Positions 1-6,825 of a DNA stretch of 64,000 nucleotides are shown here, piece by piece. The stretch comes from Oceanococcus atlanticus (GTDB lineage: Bacteria; Pseudomonadota; Gammaproteobacteria; Nevskiales; Oceanococcaceae), in NCBI RefSeq assembly GCF_002088235.1, contig NZ_AQQV01000001.1:1054001-1118000 (forward strand), read 5' to 3'. Made by a program: the position numbers and the translations under genes. The notes under the pieces were generated by a model, which saw only the letters and a program-made list of their open reading frames with translations, ran no database searches and had not been told where the DNA came from. Position 1 is the stretch's first letter. Each line of letters opens with the position of its first letter.

Positions 1-637
1 TGGTACTGGATGGTGTCAGCGTGGCCGAGTTGAGGGTGCCAGGGCGAGTCACCGCAATGGTGCCGTCCAGACGATTGAGCAAGAAATTGAACCCGAATTG
101 ACGCAGGGTACTGCGCGACAACTCGGCAATCTTGATTTCGGTCAGCACCTGCGTGCCAACGTTGACCGTGGAGCGGTCTGCGCTATCGTCGCCGGCCTGC
201 TGCACCGCGCGGCTGTGCGCTTCCAGGTTCGGCAGCTCGCCCGACAACTGCCCCGGGTTGATCTGCGCCTGCCCCAGTTCAGCATCCTGTGGCTGCGGCC
301 CGTTCAACGGATTTTCGATGTCCTTGATGACCAGACGATAAGCGCGCGTCTGCTTGGTTTCCTTGTACCAGACCAGCAGGCTGGTCACCCCGTTGCTCTT
401 GCCGGTGATCAGCAACTCATTGCGGTTGATCACGTTGACATCGGCAACCGCCGGATCACCCACTGCAATCCGCGACACGCTCAAGCGTTCGCGCAGCAAT
501 TGGTGCGTGCCCATCTCGACGATGACCACATCTTTGGACGTCACCGCAGCCTGTGCCGATGGCACAAGCAAGGCCAGCACAGCAGCAGCCACCATGCGCC
601 CCAGTCCCCAACGTCGGAGCATGATTTGAACGGTCAT
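1..637 (-). CDS. cpaC: Flp/Tad pilus outer-membrane secretin CpaC/RcpA, N-terminal part (cut by window edge)
   Basis: This is the N-terminal ~212 codons of a type II/IV secretion-type secretin that forms the outer-membrane channel for the Flp pilus. Translation on the minus strand stays open to base 1. It begins with a basic, hydrophobic signal peptide ending near PSAQA. A BON/pilus-N type domain follows (GDPAVADVNVINRNELLITG), then the secretin-specific stretch with QVLTEIKIAELSRSTLRQ. The ATG at 637 overlaps the stop of cpaB as TAATG, so the two are translationally coupled. The C-terminal secretin beta-domain lies outside the window. Family assignment rests on motif recognition and on the cpaB neighbour; both are typical of Tad loci. 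Confidence 0.85.
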   Translation of the reverse strand, partial: MTVQIMLRRWGLGRMVAAAVLALLVPSAQAAVTSKDVVIVEMGTHQLLRERLSVSRIAVGDPAVADVNVINRNELLITGKSNGVTSLLVWYKETKQTRAYRLVIKDIENPLNGPQPQDAELGQAQINPGQLSGELPNLEAHSRAVQQAGDDSADRSTVNVGTQVLTEIKIAELSRSTLRQFGFNFLLNRLDGTIAVTRPGTLNSATLTPSST

Positions 638-1572
638 TATTCAGACACCTTTTGCATATCACTGCCGCGGAAGACCTGCACGGTGTAAGCCGGCGGTTTC
701 GGGCGTGACGGTTTTTTCTCAGCCAGTCGGGTCAACTCTTGCAGGGTTATAGCCTGCTCGGCCGCCAGCCGCTCCTTGTCTGTTTGTGCGGGCGACGGCG
801 TTGCCTCGGGTTGCGCCGGCGGCAGCAGACTGTCGCTGTCGGCGGGCTCAGAGCCTGCCAGCATCTGGCGATGCAGCGCCAGCCGGATTTCTCCCAGGCT
901 CGCGCCGAGCATCACCTTGGTTGTTTGCTCATCGGGAATGGCCACCACTGCGGTCCGCGTACGCGCCCGCCGGTCATTGCGACCCTCTTCCTTGCTCAAT
1001 CCCTGCGGGCGTTCAATGATGCGGTCCTCATAGGCCAGCACCAGCACACGTGGCAACAAAATGCGGCTCTGCGGGGGACCATCACTGCCGCGCACAAAGA
1101 GCAGCAGGTCAACCTCGTCGCCTGGCCGAACAAAACCGCCCACAGCTACGATGTCCGAAATTTCCAGCGACATGGCCTTGTGCCCGTCAGGTATCAGGCG
1201 AGCCAGCACATTGGAATCACGAAAATAGCGCGGCGTCACCGGAGCGCCCGCATCGATGTCAATCAAAGGCTCGCGCCCGACCACATCCTCAACCCGGCTG
1301 AAGTAACGCTCCGGAACAACCGCAACGGGCTTCAGTGCCACGTCGTCAACCCCGATGACCTGCGTTGCTGCAAGTGAGCGCAACGCCACAACCGCCAATG
1401 TGGTCTGCTCCTGTTCTACATCGTTGACCTGCTGCTGAGCAGCGATCTCAGCGCGCGCCTGCTCTCTCGCCTGATCGGTCATCGACATACTCATGCGCCA
1501 TGCCAGCACCCCGAGCACGATGGCCAATACAACGGCGGCCAACGCCGCATATTTGAGCCCCTGATTTCCCAT
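637..1572 (-). CDS. cpaB: Flp pilus assembly protein CpaB/RcpC
   Basis: A 311-residue protein with an N-terminal membrane anchor (about residues 8-25), a SAF/AFP-like domain (about 60-120, with LAATQVIGVDDVALKPV and a GREPLIDIDAG turn) and the CpaB/RcpC core (about 130-230, with PGDEVDLLLFV and the VVAIPDEQTTKVMLGAS region). The family is an inner-membrane-anchored periplasmic protein thought to work with the secretin in Flp pilus extrusion. The C-terminal ~80 residues are Pro/Ala/Glu-rich and probably unstructured. The ATG at 1572 is preceded by AAAGGAAAG. It sits between the tadE-like gene (112 nt upstream) and cpaC (1-nt overlap). Confidence 0.88.
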   Translation of the reverse strand: MGNQGLKYAALAAVVLAIVLGVLAWRMSMSMTDQAREQARAEIAAQQQVNDVEQEQTTLAVVALRSLAATQVIGVDDVALKPVAVVPERYFSRVEDVVGREPLIDIDAGAPVTPRYFRDSNVLARLIPDGHKAMSLEISDIVAVGGFVRPGDEVDLLLFVRGSDGPPQSRILLPRVLVLAYEDRIIERPQGLSKEEGRNDRRARTRTAVVAIPDEQTTKVMLGASLGEIRLALHRQMLAGSEPADSDSLLPPAQPEATPSPAQTDKERLAAEQAITLQELTRLAEKKPSRPKPPAYTVQVFRGSDMQKVSE

Positions 1573-1684
1573 GCAATTCTTTCCTTTGCTTCGGCGGACC
1601 GACCGCTGCCTGCCGCAGTACCGATGTTATCAGGTCTACTGACGCAGCCGAGGCCCGGCATACCGACGGACCTCACGCTCGCGC

Positions 1685-2203
1685 CTAGGCCTCGCCGACC
1701 AATGCCGTGCCGGATCCGACCAGCGTCGTGGGCATGGGCGGCAAACTGCCGAGCAACGGGAAATCGAGCTTGGGGAATATGCCCTCAACCCGGAACCGCG
1801 CTGTCACCGTGACCACATTGGTGGCCTCGCACACACGCACCACGGTACCGATCTGCTCTTCTGGCGGCGGCTGAGTGGAACAGCTGACTTCAACCACAGC
1901 TGGTGAATTCACACCAAGATGAGAGCGCTGGCTGGTGGACAGCCACGCCAGTGCCTGCGGCAATCGGCCACTGACCTGGGTTGCCACGTCACTGTTGAAG
2001 TTCTCGTTGCCCACGGGGTTCACCCGATGAGCTGCCGCCGCGGCCTCCTGGGCCGCGTAGGTAATGCTCTCCTGCAAGACAAACAGGTAGGAATAAACCA
2101 CCATGCTGTAGAACAGGATGAACAGCAGCGGGAACACCAGGGCAAATTCAATCGCCGTGGCGCCCCGCTGGTTTCGAGCTAGAACTTTACGAGCAGCATC
2201 CAT
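1685..2203 (-). CDS. TadE/TadG-like pseudopilin
   Basis: A 172-residue protein with a short basic leader followed by RGATAIEFALVFPLLFILF. This is the TadE-like signature: a Gly-Ala junction, a Glu at +5 and a long hydrophobic helix. A C-terminal periplasmic domain with two Cys follows (about residues 105-125). TadE/TadF-type proteins are processed like Flp pilins and act as minor pseudopilins. It lies 33 nt downstream of flp, in the same direction as cpaB and cpaC. In classical tad loci tadE/F sit at the far end of the operon, so finding one next to flp, with no prepilin peptidase gene between, is a rearranged order. It could equally be TadG-related; the TadE-like family call is firm. Confidence 0.8.
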   Translation of the reverse strand: MDAARKVLARNQRGATAIEFALVFPLLFILFYSMVVYSYLFVLQESITYAAQEAAAAAHRVNPVGNENFNSDVATQVSGRLPQALAWLSTSQRSHLGVNSPAVVEVSCSTQPPPEEQIGTVVRVCEATNVVTVTARFRVEGIFPKLDFPLLGSLPPMPTTLVGSGTALVGEA

Positions 2204-2236
2204 GCGTCACGTATCTCGACAAGGTGATCTGCGAAA

Positions 2237-2434
2237 TCAACCGCCATCCGAGCCAAAGTTACATTCCTGGCCGGTGATGCAGTTGCCGATTTCGGTAAAC
2301 GCATTGGTAAACCCGCCAGACAGCAATGCAATTGCACCGATCAACATCGCCGCCAGCAGACCTGCAATCAACGCATACTCAATCGCCGTCGCGCCCTTCT
2401 GGTATTTCGCTTGAACCATTTGCATCCATTCCAT
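2237..2434 (-). CDS. flp: Flp-family type IVb pilin
   Basis: A 65-residue prepilin. An 11-residue basic leader (MEWMQMVQAKYQKG numbering) is followed by the Flp cleavage and assembly signature G/ATAIEYALIAGLLA, with Glu and Tyr at +5/+6, a single hydrophobic helix, and a short polar tail containing two Cys. It is the major Flp pilus subunit, cleaved by a TadV or PilD-type prepilin peptidase. I place the start at the ATG at 2434 because AAAGGAG lies 7 nt upstream; a TTG six bases further upstream is in frame but less likely. It is the first gene of the minus-strand flp-tadE-cpaB-cpaC series. Confidence 0.9.
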   Translation of the reverse strand: MEWMQMVQAKYQKGATAIEYALIAGLLAAMLIGAIALLSGGFTNAFTEIGNCITGQECNFGSDGG

Positions 2435-2568
2435 GTTCAATCTCCTTTCAGATTGATGTTCGTCATCATTGGTCAGACAAACTGTATTTGCAAGTTGCCG
2501 ACAAGCCTTTCAAATCGAAGATTTGGGCGGCTTAAAATACAGTTTTTCCGAACCTTCGTGAAAGAAGC

Positions 2569-3417
2569 GTGAACACTTTTGCCGTTGGCGATGTACAAGG
2601 TTGCGCAACCGAACTGGAACGGTTGCTGGACGCGGTTCAATTTGAGCCCGGCACGGATCGTCTGATCCTGCTTGGTGATCTGATCAATCGGGGACCACGC
2701 TCGCTCGATACCCTGCGTCTGGCGCGGAGTCTGGGCGACAGCTGCTTGGCCCTGTTGGGCAATCACGACCTGAGTGTCCTAGCACGCTTGAGCATGGCCG
2801 ACCTTGGTCGCCCGCTCAATGCCACCGCGCAGGAGATCGCGGCGGCGCCGGACGCCGAAGCACTCCGCGATTGGCTACGCCAACTGCCCCTGGCCATTGA
2901 CCACCCGCGCGCCTTGATGATTCACGCAGGCCTGCCCCCGCAATGGACTCGTACAGATGCGCTGCGTTTGGCCGGTGAGGTGGAACGCGCGCTACGCGGG
3001 CCCGATCACGCCGAGTTTCTGCGTCAGATGTACGGTGATGAACCAACCCGCTGGAGCGAGCAGCTGAGCGGCTTTGAGCGCTTACGCTTCATCACCAACT
3101 GCCTTACGCGACTGCGCTATTGTCGCGCCGATGGTCAACTGGCATTGAGCGAAAAATTGAGCCCACAGCAGACGATGCAAGGCGACTCCCAAGCCGCTCT
3201 GGTGCCGTGGTTTGCCATGCCGCAACGGGCCAGTGCGGGCGAACGCATCCTGTTTGGCCATTGGTCCACGCTGGGACAGGTTTACTGGCCCAGGCACCGG
3301 GTGTGGGGGCTGGACACAGGGTGCGTGTGGGGCGGACGCCTCACCGCCCTGCACTTAGAAACCTGGCGCCTGATCCAGGCCCCAAGCGACGGACACAAAA
3401 AACCGGGTGCCGGTTAG
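2569..3417 (+). CDS. apaH: Symmetrical bis(5'-nucleosyl)-tetraphosphatase (diadenosine tetraphosphatase)
   Basis: A 282-residue cytoplasmic metallophosphatase of the family that hydrolyses Ap4A to two ADP and also removes Np4 caps from RNA. The calcineurin-like metal ligands are clear: GDVQGC at 7-12, GDLINRGP at 36-43 and GNHD at 64-67. ApaH-specific C-terminal elements follow, including FGHWSTLG and GLDTGCVWGGRLTAL. Length matches the family (about 270-285). The start is a GTG at 2569 placed directly before the first beta-strand; no in-frame ATG fits. It stands alone, divergent from flp and convergent with the RND gene, whose terminator overlaps its last codons. Confidence 0.95.
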   Translation: MNTFAVGDVQGCATELERLLDAVQFEPGTDRLILLGDLINRGPRSLDTLRLARSLGDSCLALLGNHDLSVLARLSMADLGRPLNATAQEIAAAPDAEALRDWLRQLPLAIDHPRALMIHAGLPPQWTRTDALRLAGEVERALRGPDHAEFLRQMYGDEPTRWSEQLSGFERLRFITNCLTRLRYCRADGQLALSEKLSPQQTMQGDSQAALVPWFAMPQRASAGERILFGHWSTLGQVYWPRHRVWGLDTGCVWGGRLTALHLETWRLIQAPSDGHKKPGAG

Positions 3418-3430
3418 ACCGACACCCGGT
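3397..3430 (-). terminator. Rho-independent terminator of the RND exporter gene
   Basis: ACCGGGTG (3402-3409) pairs with CACCCGGT (3423-3430), with an additional inner CGGT/ACCG pairing. On the minus strand the stem is followed by a run of six T. It ends the DUF1302-Ycf48-RND transcript and lies across the last codons and stop of the convergent apaH. Confidence 0.85.
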
Positions 3431-3448
3431 AACAATCAGGCTGGCCGC

Positions 3449-5791
3449 CTATTCGCTGGCGCGATGCGCGAAGGTTTCGTGCTTGACCAGATAACGGGCC
3501 AAAGCCGGCATCACTAGAATGGCGCCGAACATGTTCGCGGTGAACATGAACACCAGCAGAACCCCCATGTCGGCCTGGAACTGCAAGTCGGACATCAACC
3601 AGGTCGACACCGAACCACCCAGCGCGATACCGGTGAAAATCACCGCCTTACCGGTCTTGTGCAACGTGTCGTAGAACGCCTCTTCCAGACTGCGTCCCTT
3701 GCCCAGTCCATCCACAAGCGTGGAATAGATGTAGATCCCGTAGTCGACACCGATACCGACCGCCAGCGCCACCACAGGCAGGGTCGCCACTTTGAGGCCG
3801 ATGCCCATGACCGCCATGACGGCGTAAGCCAACGAGGACACCAGCGACAGCGGCAACACCACACAGAGCACGCCACAGACGCTGCGGAACGACAGCCACA
3901 TGAAGACCAGAATCACCAGGTAGACATAACCGACAACCTGCAACTCCTGAGCTTTGACCACCTCGTTGGTTGCCGCCATAACCCCGACGTTGCCAGTGGC
4001 CAGCGCGTAGTTCACGTGCTGTGCATCCTGCTCATTGAATGCCTTGACCCGCTCAACAATCCGGCTGATGGTCTCGGCCCGGTGATCTTCGGTGAAGATC
4101 AGCACCGCCATCGCCGAGCAGTCCGGATTGAGCAAGCCCGAGGACGTCGGGATCGGGGTGATCGCCTGCACCAGAATGAACTGATTGCGTTGCAGCACCT
4201 GGAACTTGGGTGTGCCTTCGTTGAACTGCCCGTTAACCACTTTAGCCACCTGCGGCAGCGATATGGTCGAGTTCACACCATCCGTATTCGCCATATGCCA
4301 GGAGAAGCGATCGATCTCTTCCATCACCTCGTACTGGATGCACGACTCCGGCGGCGCTTCGGCAATCACCTTGAGAATGTCCACGCCAATACTGAAGTTG
4401 CTGACAATGGCATGCGAGTCACGGTTGTAGCGCGAATCCGGACGCAGCTCCGGCACACCTTCTTGCGAATCACCAACCTGCAGATCGCCGTACTTCCACA
4501 AGGACCAGCCAAGCAGCAACGCGCAGATAATCAGCGTGACCATGGCCGGCACCGGGCGGGTGATCTTGGCCAGGAAACGCCACAAACCATCACCGGCATG
4601 CTCGCGCCGCAATTGCTTCTCGCGGAACGATTCAATGTCTTTGATCCGGATATAGGTCAACCAGATCGGGGCCAACACCTTGTTAGTGATGATGATCGCC
4701 AGCATGCCGAACGCGGCATTGATCGACATTTCACGGATGATATCGATCGGGATCAGATAGATCGTCGCAAAACCGGCCACGTCGGTGATCAGTGCGGTGG
4801 TCCCCGGAATGGCCAGGCGACGGAAGGTTTCCAGCGACGCCTCAAACGGCTCCGCCCCCTTGTCGACTTCCCCCACCCAGGCGTTGACGTACTGCACGCC
4901 ATGACTGGTCGAGACAGATAACACCAGGAACGGAATCAGGATGGCGAATGGATCGAGACCGAAGCCCGCCACAGTCAGCAAGCCGAACTCCCAGATCACG
5001 GCGACCAGCGAACACACCAGCACCACCATGGACAGCTTGAACGACGCGGTGTACACCCAAAGCAGCACGGCCGTCATCAGCAAGGCCAGCGCAAAGAAGA
5101 ACACCACCTCGGCCGCGGCATCGGTGACATCACCGATAACCTTGGCAAAGCCGACAATGTGGATGTTGATGTTCTCGGTCTCGAACTGCTGTCGAATCTG
5201 CTCCAGATTCTTGGCCACTTCGCGGTAGTCGAGCTTCTCACCGGTGACCGGGTCGGTCTCCAGCAACTCAGCAAAGACCATCGCACCGGACTGGTCGTTG
5301 GTCACGTAACGCCCAATGATCCCGGCCTTGCCCACATTCTGGCGGACCAGATTGAACATTTCCTCGGTCGGCGCATATTCAGCAGGAATGACGTTACCGC
5401 CGGCAAACCCGCCCTCGACCACTTCGGTGAAGCGCACATCCGGCGTGAACAGCGAGCTGACCCGTGAGCGATCCACCCCCGGCAGGAAGAACACCTCATC
5501 GGTGACTTGCTTCAGGGCCCCCAGGAATTCACCGTTGTAGATGTCGCCGTTTTCCTGAATCAACGCCACCAGGACGGTATTACCGCCGCCGAAATCGCCC
5601 TGGTACTGCTTGAGCGTTTTCATATACGGGTGTTCCAGCGGAATCGATTTATCGAACCCCGCGTCGACCTGCGTCTGTGACGCTTTCCAACCAAAAAATA
5701 CGGTCAGGGCCAGCAGCACCAACAGCGCGACAACACGCTGCCCATATACGATAGGTTCGACAACCTTAAGAATTCTATCCGTTGCAGTCAT
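3449..5791 (-). CDS. RND-superfamily (MMPL/hopanoid-transporter-like) exporter
   Basis: A 780-residue inner-membrane protein with the 1+5+1+5 helix layout of the MMPL/HpnN branch of RND transporters. There is a helix at about 20-37, a periplasmic loop domain (about 40-225), a five-helix block (about 228-395) containing LSVSTSHGVQYVNAW and the TDVAGFATIYL helix, a second periplasmic domain (about 440-600), and a second five-helix block with the VALAVGIGVDYGIYIY motif. It is much shorter than drug-efflux RND pumps, and no membrane-fusion protein or TolC gene is nearby. Members of this branch move lipids or other hydrophobic compounds by proton motive force; the substrate here is unknown. It is the last gene of a three-gene unit, 30 nt after the Ycf48-like gene. 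Confidence 0.88.
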   Translation of the reverse strand: MTATDRILKVVEPIVYGQRVVALLVLLALTVFFGWKASQTQVDAGFDKSIPLEHPYMKTLKQYQGDFGGGNTVLVALIQENGDIYNGEFLGALKQVTDEVFFLPGVDRSRVSSLFTPDVRFTEVVEGGFAGGNVIPAEYAPTEEMFNLVRQNVGKAGIIGRYVTNDQSGAMVFAELLETDPVTGEKLDYREVAKNLEQIRQQFETENINIHIVGFAKVIGDVTDAAAEVVFFFALALLMTAVLLWVYTASFKLSMVVLVCSLVAVIWEFGLLTVAGFGLDPFAILIPFLVLSVSTSHGVQYVNAWVGEVDKGAEPFEASLETFRRLAIPGTTALITDVAGFATIYLIPIDIIREMSINAAFGMLAIIITNKVLAPIWLTYIRIKDIESFREKQLRREHAGDGLWRFLAKITRPVPAMVTLIICALLLGWSLWKYGDLQVGDSQEGVPELRPDSRYNRDSHAIVSNFSIGVDILKVIAEAPPESCIQYEVMEEIDRFSWHMANTDGVNSTISLPQVAKVVNGQFNEGTPKFQVLQRNQFILVQAITPIPTSSGLLNPDCSAMAVLIFTEDHRAETISRIVERVKAFNEQDAQHVNYALATGNVGVMAATNEVVKAQELQVVGYVYLVILVFMWLSFRSVCGVLCVVLPLSLVSSLAYAVMAVMGIGLKVATLPVVALAVGIGVDYGIYIYSTLVDGLGKGRSLEEAFYDTLHKTGKAVIFTGIALGGSVSTWLMSDLQFQADMGVLLVFMFTANMFGAILVMPALARYLVKHETFAHRASE

Positions 5792-5821
5792 GTCACTCCT
5801 GCACCTTGCGGCGCCGCCCCC

Positions 5822-6781
5822 TTAATTGTTTTGAATCAGTTGTGCGCCCGCTTCACCAACGACCACCAGACCACCCTTGACCGGCTCGACGCTGGCCAGC
5901 GTGATACCGGCAGGATTGGCCCGCCGTTGCACATCACTGGCGCCGTTGATGGATTCGAAAATGATGCCGTTAATGCCAACCATGACCGCTTCGCCATTGG
6001 GCAAGCTGGCAGCACCAATCAGCGAGTTTTCGCTGTCCAGATTCAGTTGCCGCCAGTTGAGATCATCCGCATCCGCAGCAACATAGGCATTGCCTCGCAG
6101 GCCAACGATCAAAACCCCCTTCTCGCCCACCGGCACCACATCGAACATGGTGCTTTCATAGGGTGATTCGAGACTTTCCCAGCTCGCACCGTTGTCCCGC
6201 GACATGGCCAGCGTGCCAGCCTCACCAGCGATGAACAGATAGCCGTTATTCAACTTGGTAATGGCGTTGAAATGCCAACCGTCTTCCGTGATCGGCGTGT
6301 CGACGGCCTCCCAGCTGTCACCCCCATCGCGGGTTTCGTAAATCAGCGCATAAGCGCCAACCGCGAAACCGTGCTGCGCATTCAGGAACAGTACGTCAAG
6401 AAACGGTTGCTCCAGTTCCGGCTCGAAATTCTGCAACACCCAACTGCGTCCGCCGTCACGGGTGCGGATGATCACCGCGTCATGACCAACGGCCCAGCCA
6501 TTTTCGGTATCGGCAAATGTTACGGCTGTCAGCGCCGCGCGCGTGGGCGTCGGCACCTGAACCCAGCTCTGACCATCTAAAGAGCCGATCACATGACCAC
6601 GCGCGCCGACGGCAATCAGACGTTTACCGGTGTCGGCAACGTCCAGCAACATCGAATGGCCAGCGGCCAGCGGCATCATTTCAGCTGACTGCGGCTGAAT
6701 CTCGTCGGTGTTCAAACCCTGAGCCATGGCCAAAACAGGCAACAGCATCCCCGCCAGCGCGGTAAGTCGACGTGTTCTCAT
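5822..6781 (-). CDS. Ycf48-like/BNR beta-propeller protein, secreted
   Basis: About 319 residues, with a signal peptide (MRTRRLTALAGMLLPVLAMA) followed by a beta-propeller of repeated Asp-box motifs: SLDGQSW, TRDGGRSW, TRDGGDSW and SRDNGASW. The family is named after the photosystem II assembly factor Ycf48 but occurs widely in non-photosynthetic Proteobacteria beside RND exporters, where its role is not established. A periplasmic partner of the RND protein is a reasonable inference. I chose the ATG at 6781 because it begins a normal signal peptide and has GGAG 8-9 nt upstream. An ATG at 6826 overlapping the DUF1302 stop (TGATG) would add 15 residues. Confidence 0.82.
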   Translation of the reverse strand: MRTRRLTALAGMLLPVLAMAQGLNTDEIQPQSAEMMPLAAGHSMLLDVADTGKRLIAVGARGHVIGSLDGQSWVQVPTPTRAALTAVTFADTENGWAVGHDAVIIRTRDGGRSWVLQNFEPELEQPFLDVLFLNAQHGFAVGAYALIYETRDGGDSWEAVDTPITEDGWHFNAITKLNNGYLFIAGEAGTLAMSRDNGASWESLESPYESTMFDVVPVGEKGVLIVGLRGNAYVAADADDLNWRQLNLDSENSLIGAASLPNGEAVMVGINGIIFESINGASDVQRRANPAGITLASVEPVKGGLVVVGEAGAQLIQNN

Positions 6782-6825
6782 TCCAGTACTCCGGTGTGCC
6801 CGGCCATTGCGACCGGGCCCTGCCA

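Noticed and set aside
3659-4921. 420-codon open frame on the plus strand
   Set aside because: Antisense to the RND exporter, very His/Gln/Arg-rich, no recognisable family.
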